DNA of 64,000 nt from Paenibacillus monticola (GCF_009664975.1 NZ_WJXB01000004.1:372001-436000), one strand, 5' to 3'. Numbered from the stretch's first letter, positions 25,410 to 34,794 are shown. Notes: generated by a model not told the origin, from the letters alone. Program-made: numbers and translations.

Positions 25410-25757
25410 ATGAGTGATTTGTTTAAAAAAGCGATCTCTTTAGGAGTGGGCCTCACCATTGTCAGCAAGGAAAAAGTCGAGAAGGTTGTCGAAGAACTGG
25501 TAAAACGCGGAGAGCTTGCTCCCTCTGAATCGAAAGCGCTAGTTGACCGTCTGGTTGAACGCGGTGACGAGGAACGCGGAGTCTTTAAATCTACAGTGCA
25601 GGAGCAGGTTCAGCGTGTGTTAAAGGAATTGAAGGTACCCGTACAAAGCGATATAGCCGAGTTGGAAGTACGAATTGCAGGTTTGGAGCGTCGTGTGGCC
25701 GAGCTGGAGGGCACTGCTCCCCTAGTGGGAACATTGCCGGAAACGCGTACAGAATAA
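25410..25757 (+). CDS. Phasin-like coiled-coil protein
   Basis: A 115-residue, highly charged helical protein. It starts SDLFKKAISLGVGLTIVSKEKVEK and ends in a leucine-zipper-like heptad pattern (ELEVRIAGLERRVAELEG). It resembles the small phasin-domain proteins annotated as polyhydroxyalkanoate synthesis regulators, although no PHA gene is near. The stop codon directly abuts the ATG of the downstream ABC1/UbiB kinase gene, a pairing I believe is recurrent in Firmicutes, which suggests the helical protein assists or anchors the kinase. The ribosome binding site GGGAGG lies 9 nt before the ATG. Confidence 0.7.
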   Translation: MSDLFKKAISLGVGLTIVSKEKVEKVVEELVKRGELAPSESKALVDRLVERGDEERGVFKSTVQEQVQRVLKELKVPVQSDIAELEVRIAGLERRVAELEGTAPLVGTLPETRTE

Positions 25758-27428
25758 ATGGCGGTCCGCATCAGACATGCTGGACGTTACCAAGCAATTG
25801 CCATGGCGCTTATGCGTCATGGCTTCGGTTATATGGTCGAGGAGCTGGGGCTCTATCATCTTTTATCCCTTCCGCGCCGGCTCGTGACGCAGGAAGTTCA
25901 CTTAAGTCTTACACTCGGGGAGCGGATTCGCCTTGTACTGGAGGAGTTGGGCCCAACCTTTATTAAACTGGGTCAACTCGCCAGTACAAGATCTGATCTG
26001 CTGCCTGATTCCATAATTCAAGAACTGGTGAAGCTGCAGGATAATGTGCCGCCGTTCTCTGCGGAGAGTGCTCGTGCAATCGTCGAGCAGGAATTGGATC
26101 AGCATCTGGAGGAGATCTTCGCTTCCTTTGATAATAAACCGCTTGCCGCAGCCTCGATTGGTCAGGTCCATCGCGCAGTACTGCATAATGGACAAGCTGT
26201 CGCCATCAAAATTCAGCGTCCCGGTGTTCTGCGGACGATGAGCCGTGATTTAGAGATTCTGCGTGACCTAGGCGCTCTTGCCGAGAGAAGAATGGACTGG
26301 GCGAAGCAGTATGGACTATCACGGATGACAGAAGAGTTCACGAAGTCGCTGCTTGCTGAGCTTGATTACAGTCAAGAAGGTCGTAATGCGGAGAAAATAG
26401 CTTTGCAGCTAACCGATCAAGACGGGATCTATATTCCGTCGATCCATTGGGACTACACCTCCACACGGGTCCTGACGATGGATTTCGTGGAGGGCATTAC
26501 CTTAAACCGCCGTGATGAACTGATCAGCAAAGGCTTTAAGCTTAAGGATGTTGCCCAGAAACTCGTGGAGATGATGCTGAAGCAAATCTTTATTCACGGC
26601 TTCTTTCATGCCGATCCTCATCCCGGTAATGTAATGCTGATGGGTAATGGCAAGCTGGCACTGATTGATTTCGGCATGGTGGGACGGCTGAGCGAGGAGA
26701 TGAAGGATCATTTATCTGCGCTCATTATCGCACTTATGCGTAAAAATACAGATTCTATGGTGCGGGCGATTCTACGTCTTGGAGTTATTAGTGAGGACGC
26801 TGATCGAGCTGCGCTACATGATGATATGGACCGGATGCGGGAAGAATATTATGATGTCCCTTTCCATAAAGTTAGCATCGGCAAGGCGCTAAATGATCTA
26901 TTCGGAATTGCACGCAAGCATCGGCTCGTCATCCCGCCGGATTTGGCTATGCTAGGCAAAACAATGCTGACCCTAGAAGGCGTTGTCGGGAATATGGACC
27001 CTTCCTTCAGTATTGTGCAGATGGCCGAGCCCTTTGGCCGCCAGTTGGTGAAGCAGCGCTTCAGCAGCAATAGGTTGCAGCGCAAGCTTTGGGGTGGCGT
27101 TGCGGATCTAGTGGAAAGTCTGGTAGAGCTTCCGGCTCAGGCACGGCAGCTGTCCTCATTGATCAGCAAGGGAAAGCTTAAGGTAGAGGTTGGCGTGCCG
27201 GAGCTGCAGAGTCTTATGCGCAAGATCGACCGGGTGGGCAACCGTTTGTCCTTCAGCATTGTGCTGCTGGCGTTCAGCATTATTATGGTGGGCCTGATTA
27301 TAGGCTCCTCGCTGCGCGGCGAACCTTCGCTAATCTGGGACTTCCCTTCGGTAGAGATCGGTGGTGTAGTGGCGCTGCTGCTGTTCCTGTGGTTGTTATT
27401 CTCGATTTTTAAATCGGGAAGGTTCTAG
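25758..27428 (+). CDS. ABC1/UbiB family atypical kinase (AarF-like)
   Basis: A 556-residue protein with the ABC1 signatures: KxGQ motif [16 protein letters not shown] (about residues 69-86), the Ala-rich nucleotide loop [11 protein letters not shown], lysine in VAIKIQRPG, catalytic [12 protein letters not shown] and metal-binding LIDFGMVG. Two membrane helices at the C-terminus (about 497-517 and 532-552) anchor it. UbiB/Coq8 proteins are ATPases supporting isoprenoid quinone synthesis; Gram-positive members probably act on menaquinone or membrane lipids. There is no ribosome binding site of its own, and the ATG follows the phasin-like stop with no gap, so translation should depend on coupling. 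Confidence 0.85.
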   Translation: MAVRIRHAGRYQAIAMALMRHGFGYMVEELGLYHLLSLPRRLVTQEVHLSLTLGERIRLVLEELGPTFIKLGQLASTRSDLLPDSIIQELVKLQDNVPPFSAESARAIVEQELDQHLEEIFASFDNKPLAAASIGQVHRAVLHNGQAVAIKIQRPGVLRTMSRDLEILRDLGALAERRMDWAKQYGLSRMTEEFTKSLLAELDYSQEGRNAEKIALQLTDQDGIYIPSIHWDYTSTRVLTMDFVEGITLNRRDELISKGFKLKDVAQKLVEMMLKQIFIHGFFHADPHPGNVMLMGNGKLALIDFGMVGRLSEEMKDHLSALIIALMRKNTDSMVRAILRLGVISEDADRAALHDDMDRMREEYYDVPFHKVSIGKALNDLFGIARKHRLVIPPDLAMLGKTMLTLEGVVGNMDPSFSIVQMAEPFGRQLVKQRFSSNRLQRKLWGGVADLVESLVELPAQARQLSSLISKGKLKVEVGVPELQSLMRKIDRVGNRLSFSIVLLAFSIIMVGLIIGSSLRGEPSLIWDFPSVEIGGVVALLLFLWLLFSIFKSGRF

Positions 27429-27887
27429 GAGCTAAAGGGATTTAATAATAATTCTTCGGCAGTTACACACAAATGACATTGGATCAAGTACAATGTAAAG
27501 GATGACTTTCACTTCTATACGTATAAAATGTTGCAGAATCTAAAATTCTCTATAAAAGCCCCATTTGATTGGATTGTAAGTCTGAATGTCCGGTGGATCA
27601 CTGCCCCAGAAACCGAACTTTGACCGCACCTTTCAATGGGTCAAGGATAAAATGGGACGGAAGGACTCCTGTGGGGTTCTTCCGCTTTTGTTTGAATATA
27701 CGCCGTACTTGCTTATATTAATCCGGGAAATGGATACTTATAAGTTATGCCTTGCATAGCTGCATCGGAAGCATACGCTTTATAAGGAACGCCAGGCTCT
27801 AAGGCATGGAGCAGGTCTTTTGAGGAAGATGGAAAGTTTGGGGAAAGTAGTAATCAAATTAAAATGAGGAAAAGCGAGGTGGACAAT
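27429..27887 (+). promoter_or_regulatory. 459-nt gene-free leader upstream of the DEAD-box helicase gene
   Basis: No open frame with a ribosome binding site is visible. It contains TTGACC (27620-27625) pairing with GGTCAA (27639-27644) and, directly after, a strong 12-bp hairpin (27658-27669 with 27673-27684, G-U pairs allowed) followed by CTTTTGTTTG. That hairpin could end the upstream operon, but it lies 230 nt from it and looks more like an attenuator or small-RNA terminator. A long structured leader is common for cold-induced RNA helicase genes. Confidence 0.5.
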
Positions 27888-29792
27888 TTGCCGGGTTTTA
27901 AAGAATTAGGAGTTTCAGAATTATTGAGCACATTGCTTCAGGGTCAAGGTATTGTTAAGCCTACACCAGTACAGGAAGAAGCGATTCCGCCATTGGTACA
28001 AGGCTTGGATGTTATTGCCAGAGCAAAGACGGGAACAGGCAAAACGTTGGCTTTCCTGTTGCCAATTATGGACAAGATCTATATCGAGCGGGCCTATCCG
28101 CAAGCGCTGATCTTGGCTCCGACACGCGAGCTGGCGCTGCAGATTACGGAAGAGGCACGCAAGCTGGCACGGCACACTGAGGTAAAGATATTGGCTGTTT
28201 ATGGTGGACAGGATGTAGAGAAACAGCTGCGCAAGCTTGAAGGTGGCAGACATCTTATTATCGGGACACCGGGCAGAATTCTGGATCATATGCGCCGGGG
28301 AACGCTTGATTTGGATAATGTCAAAATGCTCGTTCTAGATGAAGCCGACCAAATGCTGCATATGGGCTTCCTGGAGGATGTAGAGACGATTATTACGGCC
28401 GTTCCTTACCGCCGTCAAACAATGCTGTTCTCCGCTACGATGCCTGATCCGGTTAAGCGCCTTGCTGCTAATTATATGAAAGAGCCACTGGATATCGTTA
28501 TTAAGAGCGGCTCACCGATTCCACTGGATAATATACAACAGCAGGTTATAGAATGTTCAGACCGCAACAAAGAGGAAGCCCTTAAAGGATTAATCGAACG
28601 GGATCGTCCGTATTTGGCGATTGTGTTCTGCCGGACGAAACGTCGGGTATCCAAGCTGAATGAGGCCTTGCGTGAAGCTGGTTATGATTGTGACGAGTTG
28701 CACGGTGATTTGTCGCAGGGCAAACGCGAAGCAGTGATGAAGAGATTCCGCGAAGCGAAGCTGCAGATTCTTGTAGCAACCGATGTTGCGGCTCGTGGCC
28801 TAGATGTTGAGGGAATTACCCATATTTTCAACTACGACTTGCCGCTTGATGCGGATAGCTATATTCACCGGATCGGTCGGACAGGCCGTGCCGGTGGCAA
28901 AGGATTGGCCATCACTTTCGTCTCCCCACGGGAGCAAGGCGGTCTGGATTTGATCGAGCATGGCATCTCGCAGCGGCTGGATCGCCGCCGTTACGAGAAG
29001 GATGAATTCGGAGTCGGCGAATTCAGCAATGTTCAAGTCGGCGGTGGCCGTCATGGCGGAAGTCGCCAAGGCGCGGCTCCCGAGTCGGCGCGGGCCGGAC
29101 GTGGACCGAAGACCGCGAGCCGTGGTCAAGGACGCAGCGGCGGAGCTCCGCGTGCAGACGGCAGTGCGCGTCAGGGTGGACGCGGCCGTGGCAAGGATGC
29201 AGGCGGCTGGGCAGCGCCTGCGGAGCAAGGACAACGCAGCCGTCCAGAAGCGGCAGCAGGCGGCAAGCGCAGCGCTTATAGCGCAGCGAGCGCACCACGC
29301 GGCGGTCAGGCCAGCGGTGGCGCAGGCGCAGCCAAATCGGGTGGACAAGCCAGCGGTAAAACAGCTGGTGTACCAAGAGTAGGCGGCGGCTACGGTGCCT
29401 TTGCCTCTAGAGGCGACAGCCCGGCAGCAGCTAGTGCCGGCGGCCAGCGCGGTGCGAACAGACCTGGAGCTTCTGCAAAAGGTGCACCAAGCAGCGGCTA
29501 TAGCGAGAATGTAACCAGAGGTGCAGACGGCGGTGCTTATGCTGGAGGCACACCACGTGGTGGATTGGGCAGCGGTTACGGTACGGGTCCATCCAAAGGT
29601 AAAGGCAAAGGCGGCAGCTACAGTTCCGGTGGTCCTTCAAAGGGTGGCAGCAAAGGCGGGTATGGCGCTAAGGGCGGTTCGGGCGCAGGTAAAAGTACTC
29701 GCAATAGCACGGGTGGCGGCGGAGCTTCACGCAGTACTCGCAGTACGGGTTCCGGTGGCTTCAAGAGCGGCGGACGTGGCACATCCAGATAA
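27888..29792 (+). CDS. DEAD-box RNA helicase with long Gly/Ser/Arg-rich tail (CshA-like)
   Basis: A 634-residue protein with all DEAD-box motifs: Walker A AKTGTGKT (about residues 46-53), APTRELA, GTPGR, DEAD (151-154, in LVLDEADQ), SAT, VATDVAARGLD and HRIGRTGRAG. After about residue 385 comes a 250-residue low-complexity tail rich in Gly, Ser, Ala and Arg, with RGG/GGR and SKGKGKGGSY-like repeats, probably a disordered RNA-binding region. Such helicases remodel ribosome precursors and mRNAs, especially in the cold. TTG at 27888 is preferred because GAGGTGG stands 5 nt before it; the in-frame ATG at 27864 has no ribosome binding site. The tail's coding DNA is markedly more GC-rich than its surroundings. 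Confidence 0.9.
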   Translation: MPGFKELGVSELLSTLLQGQGIVKPTPVQEEAIPPLVQGLDVIARAKTGTGKTLAFLLPIMDKIYIERAYPQALILAPTRELALQITEEARKLARHTEVKILAVYGGQDVEKQLRKLEGGRHLIIGTPGRILDHMRRGTLDLDNVKMLVLDEADQMLHMGFLEDVETIITAVPYRRQTMLFSATMPDPVKRLAANYMKEPLDIVIKSGSPIPLDNIQQQVIECSDRNKEEALKGLIERDRPYLAIVFCRTKRRVSKLNEALREAGYDCDELHGDLSQGKREAVMKRFREAKLQILVATDVAARGLDVEGITHIFNYDLPLDADSYIHRIGRTGRAGGKGLAITFVSPREQGGLDLIEHGISQRLDRRRYEKDEFGVGEFSNVQVGGGRHGGSRQGAAPESARAGRGPKTASRGQGRSGGAPRADGSARQGGRGRGKDAGGWAAPAEQGQRSRPEAAAGGKRSAYSAASAPRGGQASGGAGAAKSGGQASGKTAGVPRVGGGYGAFASRGDSPAAASAGGQRGANRPGASAKGAPSSGYSENVTRGADGGAYAGGTPRGGLGSGYGTGPSKGKGKGGSYSSGGPSKGGSKGGYGAKGGSGAGKSTRNSTGGGGASRSTRSTGSGGFKSGGRGTSR

Positions 29793-29819
29793 AGGTGCTA
29801 GACATAGATAGATCAAATT

Positions 29820-29876
29820 GTTACCATAGGGCAGTTAGCAGAATGCTAATGACCTATGGTAACCTTTGTTTTGAGA
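29820..29876 (+). terminator. Terminator of the DEAD-box helicase gene
   Basis: GTTACCATAGG (29820-29830) pairs perfectly with CCTATGGTAAC (29853-29863), with a second hairpin TTAGCA/TGCTAA in the loop, followed by CTTTGTTTTG. Confidence 0.8.
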
Positions 29877-29981
29877 TCATATTTATCTGCTATTATCTGA
29901 TTAATGCTGAAACATTTTGGGCCTTAAGCCTGTCTAATAGTTAAATAGATTATCCCGCTCATAGGAGGAATACGTTTACCC

Positions 29982-30911
29982 ATGTCCAAAAAAGCTAGAG
30001 TTCTTATCTTATTCATTGTTGTGATCGCTATCGGTTGGGGTATAGGGAAGTATGCGACTCCTTCTGCCTCGCAGGAAGAAGGAACTAATATAAGTCAACA
30101 GGACGATCTTCAGGGTCAGCCTGCGGCAACTCCGGACCCTTCGACTGTTGTGGGTGAAGCATCGACTGCGCCGGACCCTACTGTGACTACTAGTGGTGCT
30201 CCAGACGAAACGGCTACGCCTCCTGAAGTATCTGCAGTACCAGCAATGACAGTAAAGGCAACCGCAACAGCTAAGCCTACGAATAAGCCAACCAATCACT
30301 CCGGAAATGATGCAGAGCAGACGGCTGCTGAGCCGGATAGTATAACGGTGATGGTAAACAAGCAGTACAAGCTGCCTAATCACTATAAACCGACTGATCT
30401 GGTATATCCGAATGTACCCTTTACCTTCACCGAGAAGATTGAGAAGCGCATGATGCGAAGTGCTGCTGCCAAGGCGTTGGAGAAAATGTTCGCAGGTGCA
30501 AAGTCTGACGGCATTTATTTGGCCGGTGTTTCGGCCTATCGTTCCGAAGCGACGCAGACAACGTTATTCAATCGTTATGTAGCGAAGGATGGAGAAGCGA
30601 AGGCTCGCACCTACAGCGCAGTGCCTGGCCATAGCGAGCATCAGACAGGACTATCTATCGATGTCTCGGGTAGTACTGGTAAATGTGCTGCAGAAAGCTG
30701 CTTTGGCGGAACAAAGGAAGCAAAATGGCTAGCCAAGCATGCGTCGGAATATGGATTCATCATTCGTTATCCACTAGGTAAAGAGGCTATAACGGGATAT
30801 ATGTATGAACCATGGCATGTTCGTTATGTTGGCAAGGATATTGCAACTTCGATCGCTAAGAGTAACAGTACGCTGGAAGAATATTTTGATGCAGTACCAG
30901 TATCTAAATAA
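29982..30911 (+). CDS. VanY-like D-alanyl-D-alanine carboxypeptidase (M15B), membrane anchored
   Basis: A 309-residue protein: an N-terminal membrane anchor (about residues 7-24), then a 90-residue Thr/Pro/Ala-rich linker probably spanning the wall, then an M15 zinc peptidase domain (about 125-305). Zinc ligands appear in PGHSEHQTGLSIDVSG (the H of EHQTG and the D of SIDV) and in EPWHVRYVG near residue 278. The enzyme should trim D-Ala-D-Ala from peptidoglycan stem peptides outside the cell. Two cysteines (KCAAESC) may form a disulfide, unusual in a Firmicute wall enzyme. The ribosome binding site AGGAGG is 13 nt upstream. It is not next to van or other resistance genes, so a housekeeping role is likely. 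Confidence 0.85.
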   Translation: MSKKARVLILFIVVIAIGWGIGKYATPSASQEEGTNISQQDDLQGQPAATPDPSTVVGEASTAPDPTVTTSGAPDETATPPEVSAVPAMTVKATATAKPTNKPTNHSGNDAEQTAAEPDSITVMVNKQYKLPNHYKPTDLVYPNVPFTFTEKIEKRMMRSAAAKALEKMFAGAKSDGIYLAGVSAYRSEATQTTLFNRYVAKDGEAKARTYSAVPGHSEHQTGLSIDVSGSTGKCAAESCFGGTKEAKWLAKHASEYGFIIRYPLGKEAITGYMYEPWHVRYVGKDIATSIAKSNSTLEEYFDAVPVSK

Positions 30912-30934
30912 CAATACAGTACAGTCGAATAAGA

Positions 30935-30972
30935 CAAGCAGTCCTGAGAAATTGACAGGGCTGCTTCTTTTT
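30935..30972 (+). terminator. Terminator of the carboxypeptidase gene
   Basis: AAGCAGTCCTG pairs with CAGGGCTGCTT (one G-U pair), followed by CTTTTTG. Confidence 0.75.
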
Positions 30973-31063
30973 GTCCACTCCTCGTCTAGGGATGAGAGGC
31001 CCGTGATATAATAAGGGGGATGTAAATCCGGAATCCATCTTTCGTAATTGGAGAGCTGTCCTA

Positions 31064-32092
31064 ATGATAAAATTAAGTGTGCTTGACCAGTCTCCGGTAT
31101 CGGAGGGAACTTCACCAGCCGAGGCTTTAGCTCAAACAGCGATATTGGCGCGGGAAGCCGAACGGCTTGGATATCACCGCTTTTGGGTATCTGAGCATCA
31201 TTCTGCTGCGGGTCTGGCGGGTTCAAGTCCAGAAGTATTGATGGCTCACCTAGCTGCGGTGACCACAACGATTCGCATCGGTTCAGGCGGTGTTTTGCTT
31301 CCGCATTACAGTGCCTATAAGGTAGCCGAGAATTTCCGCGTGCTGGAGGCACTATACCCGAGACGGATTGATCTGGGTGTCGGACGGGCACCGGGTGGAG
31401 CGGCTTTGGTGACTAGAGCTCTTCAGGAGCAGCATCAGCTCCGCAGCTCAGACCACTACGAGCAGCAGGTCGAGGACTTGATCACCTATTTATACAACAA
31501 GGTTGATCCGGCTCACCGTTTTGCGGGGCTTACCGCTACTCCTGCGATTGCTACGGCACCGGAAATTTGGCTGCTCGGCTCCAGTAAAGACAGTGCTGCC
31601 CTTTCTGCTAAGCTTGGAACCGGCTTTGCTTTCGCCCAATTTATTAATGGTGCTGGCGGTAGTGAGGCAGTAAAGGCCTACCAGCATAGATTCCAGCCTT
31701 CTCCTGTCACGCAGAATCCTCGTTCATTGGTTGCTGTATTCGCAGTATGTGCCGAGACCTCAGAGCAGGCGGACCAACTGGCGTCCAGCATGGATCTTTC
31801 CCTTGTTTTGTTGGAGAAAGGACATGTCTCAACCGGTACTCCCTCTGTAGAGAAAGCGCAGAGCTATCCCTATACGCCTTATGATATGTTCCGCATTCAA
31901 GATAATCGGAAGCGAATGGTTATCGGTTCGCCTGAGGATGTGAGGGCGCAGCTTGAAGCACTGGCAGAGCAATATCAATGTGAAGAGGTTATGATCGCGA
32001 GCATCATGTACAGCTTTGCCGACAAGCTGAAATCACTTCAACTTATTGCTGAGGTCTGTGGCCTTCAACAACGAAGTACAACTTCTTTATAG
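31064..32092 (+). CDS. LLM class flavin-dependent oxidoreductase
   Basis: A 342-residue bacterial-luciferase-like TIM-barrel protein: LSVLDQSPVSEG at the start, YHRFWVSEHHS (about residues 40-50), RIGSGGVLLPHYSAYKVAENF, DLGVGRAPGG, and IVGSPEDVRAQL-type sequence near the end. These are FMN/FMNH2-dependent enzymes of the MsnO8-like group, often monooxygenases. The substrate cannot be inferred. The ATG at 31064 follows TTGGAGAGCTGTCC, a fair ribosome binding site. A TATAAT-like -10 lies near 31004. Confidence 0.8.
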   Translation: MIKLSVLDQSPVSEGTSPAEALAQTAILAREAERLGYHRFWVSEHHSAAGLAGSSPEVLMAHLAAVTTTIRIGSGGVLLPHYSAYKVAENFRVLEALYPRRIDLGVGRAPGGAALVTRALQEQHQLRSSDHYEQQVEDLITYLYNKVDPAHRFAGLTATPAIATAPEIWLLGSSKDSAALSAKLGTGFAFAQFINGAGGSEAVKAYQHRFQPSPVTQNPRSLVAVFAVCAETSEQADQLASSMDLSLVLLEKGHVSTGTPSVEKAQSYPYTPYDMFRIQDNRKRMVIGSPEDVRAQLEALAEQYQCEEVMIASIMYSFADKLKSLQLIAEVCGLQQRSTTSL

Positions 32093-32208
32093 CTGTGGAT
32101 GAATATGGCGATAATTTGCATTCCAGTGGGGATAAGGTAAGATGGAAATGAATTGCAGCGATGCTGCTATCAAGGCTTACCACTTACAAAAGAGAGAAGG
32201 GAACAAGG

Positions 32209-32685
32209 ATGTCGATCTACAGTTTCGCCGGAGTTACACCTTCGGGCAAAGAAGTATCTTTTACAGAATATGAAGGCAAGGTGCTGCTGATTGCCAATAC
32301 AGCCAGCAAATGCGGGCTGACGCCGCAATACGGTGATCTCCAAAAGTTGTACGAGCAATATGGAGAGCAGGGACTTGTGGTCTTAGGATTTCCTTGTAAC
32401 CAATTTGCCGGCCAAGAGCCGGGGACGAGCGAAGAAGCAGAAGAGTTCTGTAAGATCAATTATGGAGTTACCTTTCCGGTATTTGCCAAGGTTGATGTTA
32501 ATGGACCAGACGCCAGTCCTCTTTTTGAATATTTGAAGAGTCAGCAGCCGGGTTCCGGTGAGAGCAGTGATATTGGCTGGAATTTCACGAAATTTCTCGT
32601 TGATCGCACGGGCAATGTAGTGGCCCGCTTTGAACCGAAGCAAGCACCAGAAACAATGAAGGAAAATATTGAGTCACTATTATAG
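32209..32685 (+). CDS. Glutathione peroxidase family thiol peroxidase
   Basis: A 158-residue GPx-fold peroxidase. The catalytic cysteine is C35 in NTASKCGLTPQY (no selenocysteine), with the tetrad partners visible in FPCNQFAGQEP (Q and resolving Cys region) and WNFTKFLVDRTG (W and N). Bacterial Cys-GPx enzymes usually use thioredoxin rather than glutathione to reduce peroxides. The start is ATG at 32209, after AGAAGGGA at 6 nt; the frame extends upstream to 32161 without a signal. Confidence 0.9.
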   Translation: MSIYSFAGVTPSGKEVSFTEYEGKVLLIANTASKCGLTPQYGDLQKLYEQYGEQGLVVLGFPCNQFAGQEPGTSEEAEEFCKINYGVTFPVFAKVDVNGPDASPLFEYLKSQQPGSGESSDIGWNFTKFLVDRTGNVVARFEPKQAPETMKENIESLL

Positions 32686-32852
32686 AGTATTAACGTCCCA
32701 TAAATAGGTAAATAATCCTTTCAGGTTCGCTATAAACGCGGCTTGGGAGGCTTTTTTCTGAAAATAATACTTGACGCTTTTCAAAGACCTTGTATCCTTT
32801 GAATAGAGCTATATGAATCAGGATAATAACGGCAGGAGGGTTCTTTTCAAGC

Positions 32853-34487
32853 ATGAGGTTAATTACAGAGATCGCATCAGAAACAGGGATTGACGAGCAA
32901 CATCTGGAACTGTACGGCAAATATAAAAGCAAGCTGTCACCATCCCTATGGGAGGATTTGAAGCATAAGCCCGATGGCAAGCTGGTATTGGTCACTGCGG
33001 TGAATCCAACTCCAGCTGGGGAAGGCAAGACGTTAACGACGATTGGATTGGCTCAGGCCTTGAATGCTGCGGGCGTAAAGACCGTTGCAGCTCTGCGCGA
33101 GCCGTCGCTTGGCCCGTGCCTTGGCATGAAGGGCGGCGCTACTGGTGGCGGCAAATCGCAGATCGTGCCTGCGGATGAGATTAACCTGCACTTTACCGGT
33201 GATATTCATGCGGTTACGTCCGCGCATAATCTCTTGTCGGCCATGATCGACAATCATATATTCCAAGGCAATGAGCTGGGTCTTGATCCGCAGCGTATCG
33301 TGTGGAAACGCGTGATGGATATGAATGACCGCAGTCTGCGCAGCATTGTGACCGGTCTTGGAGATGGCAACGGAACGGTACGAGAGAGTGGATTCCAGAT
33401 TACGACCGCATCCGAGATTATGGCCGTACTCTGCCTCTGCGATAACCTTGCTGATTTGAAGAAGCGCTTGAGCCGGATGCTGATCGGATATGATCAGTTG
33501 GGACGGCCGGTGGCTGCCAAAGAGCTAGGGGCTGTTGAAGCTATGACTGCGCTGCTCAAAGAAGCGGTTAAGCCCAATCTGGTGCAGACCTTGGAGGGAA
33601 CTCCGGTCATCGTGCACGGTGGACCGTTTGCTAATATTGCCCATGGCTGTAGCAGTGTTATTGGTACCCGTTATGCATTGAAGCTGGGAGATGTTGTGGT
33701 AACGGAGGCAGGCTTCGGTGCCGATCTGGGCGCAGAGAAATTTATGGATATTAAATGCCGCCAAGCTGGACTTGTACCTTCCGCAGCGGTGCTTGTCGTA
33801 ACGGTGAAATCACTGAAGTATAACGGTGGCGTTCGCAAGGATGAGCTGCAAACCGAGAATCGGGAAGCACTGCTCACCGGATTGTCCAATATGGAGCGCC
33901 ATATTGAGAATCTTGGTAAATTTGGCGTACCAGTTCTGGTGGCCATTAATCATTTTGCAGGTGACAGCGAGCAAGAGATCAATGATGTGCGGGAAGCTTG
34001 CCGCCGTCTAAATGTACCAGCTGCTGTATCCAAGGTATGGGCCGAAGGCGGAGCTGGCGGATTGGAGCTGGCTGCGGAATTGAAGAAGCTGCTGGATCAT
34101 AGCGACACTGACAGTTTTGCTCCTTTATATGAGGATAGCCTGGATATTCCGTCCAAGATCAACAAGATAGTCCGTGAAATCTATCGCGGTGCGGACGTGG
34201 CCTTCTCTCCTGCGGCGAAACGCAGCTTAGCGATCATTGAACGGCTTGGACTGCATGATCTTCAGGTGTGCATGGCGAAGACACCCTACTCCTTCTCTGA
34301 TCAGCCTCGGCTGCTCGGTGCGCCTGTAGGCTTCACGATGGGTGTTCGTGATATTACTTTATCACTGGGAGCAGGGTTTGCTGTTGTGATTACAGGTAAT
34401 ATTGTAACCATGCCCGGTCTTCCAGCTAAACCAGCCGCAGAGTCATTGCGGATCGACGAGGATGGAGAGCTGCACGGGCTCGTGTAA
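32853..34487 (+). CDS. fhs: Formate-tetrahydrofolate ligase
   Basis: A 544-residue enzyme, close to the usual 556, catalysing formate + THF + ATP to 10-formyl-THF. Diagnostic stretches are the P-loop TPAGEGKTLTTIG (about residues 53-65), REPSLGPCLGMKGGATGGG, FTGDIHAVTSAHNLL, and VTVKSLKYNGG. It feeds one-carbon units to purine and formyl-Met-tRNA synthesis. A formate/nitrite channel and a formate-dehydrogenase-like molybdoenzyme lie 2-5 kb downstream. GGAGGG lies about 13 nt before the ATG, further than normal. A TTGACG with TATCCT at 16 nt (from about 32771) is a candidate promoter. I found no THF or ZTP riboswitch core in the leader. Confidence 0.95.
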   Translation: MRLITEIASETGIDEQHLELYGKYKSKLSPSLWEDLKHKPDGKLVLVTAVNPTPAGEGKTLTTIGLAQALNAAGVKTVAALREPSLGPCLGMKGGATGGGKSQIVPADEINLHFTGDIHAVTSAHNLLSAMIDNHIFQGNELGLDPQRIVWKRVMDMNDRSLRSIVTGLGDGNGTVRESGFQITTASEIMAVLCLCDNLADLKKRLSRMLIGYDQLGRPVAAKELGAVEAMTALLKEAVKPNLVQTLEGTPVIVHGGPFANIAHGCSSVIGTRYALKLGDVVVTEAGFGADLGAEKFMDIKCRQAGLVPSAAVLVVTVKSLKYNGGVRKDELQTENREALLTGLSNMERHIENLGKFGVPVLVAINHFAGDSEQEINDVREACRRLNVPAAVSKVWAEGGAGGLELAAELKKLLDHSDTDSFAPLYEDSLDIPSKINKIVREIYRGADVAFSPAAKRSLAIIERLGLHDLQVCMAKTPYSFSDQPRLLGAPVGFTMGVRDITLSLGAGFAVVITGNIVTMPGLPAKPAAESLRIDEDGELHGLV

Positions 34488-34529
34488 ACCATTTTAATCT
34501 GTTTTGTTCTGTCTATTCCTTTCCCTGTG

Positions 34530-34568
34530 CTAACCGTGATGTTCTAACGGTGAGCTCGGGTTTTTTTT
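34530..34568 (+). terminator. Possible terminator of fhs
   Basis: GCTAACCGT pairs imperfectly with ACGGTGAGC; a short spacer and a T8 run follow. The unpaired spacer before the T-run weakens the call. Confidence 0.4.
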
Positions 34569-34687
34569 GCTTTTTTCCGATAAACATAATGTCGAGCTGA
34601 TGTGGAAAAGCTAAGAAAGTCGCATGTTGCAGAACTGGCATCATCCACTTTAAGTTGTGAACAATCTGGGAATATAGTGAAAAAGAC

Positions 34688-34742
34688 TTGCAATGTGATA
34701 TTAATCACAATATAATCAGCGTATGAAGTGAAATAAATCACA
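34688..34742 (+). promoter_or_regulatory. nox promoter with two Rex/Fnr-type operators
   Basis: TTGCAA (34688-34693), a 17-nt spacer and TATAAT (34711-34716). The spacer is almost entirely the perfect palindrome TGTGATATTAATCACA (34694-34709), of the form TGTGA-N6-TCACA. A second box, AGTGA-N6-TCACA (34727-34742), covers the predicted start site. Both positions are suited to repression, as by Rex, whose Bacillus consensus has the same GTGA-N6-TCAC geometry. Confidence 0.7.
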
Positions 34743-34794
34743 TACAAATTTAAAATCACAGTATACAGTAGTCAAATTGGAGGAGGAAGAAATC

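Noticed and set aside
28800..29382. Long open frames on both strands within the DEAD-box helicase tail (for example 182 residues minus, 140 residues plus)
   Set aside because: They are by-products of GC-rich low-complexity coding sequence, have Arg/Ala/Cys-rich nonsense composition, lack ribosome binding sites and sit inside a clear gene.
30774..31391. 205-residue minus-strand frame across the carboxypeptidase end and the oxidoreductase start
   Set aside because: It spans a terminator and a promoter, overlaps two convincing genes and has no start signal or family resemblance.
32686..32852. THF or ZTP riboswitch before fhs
   Set aside because: No conserved core of either class could be found by eye.
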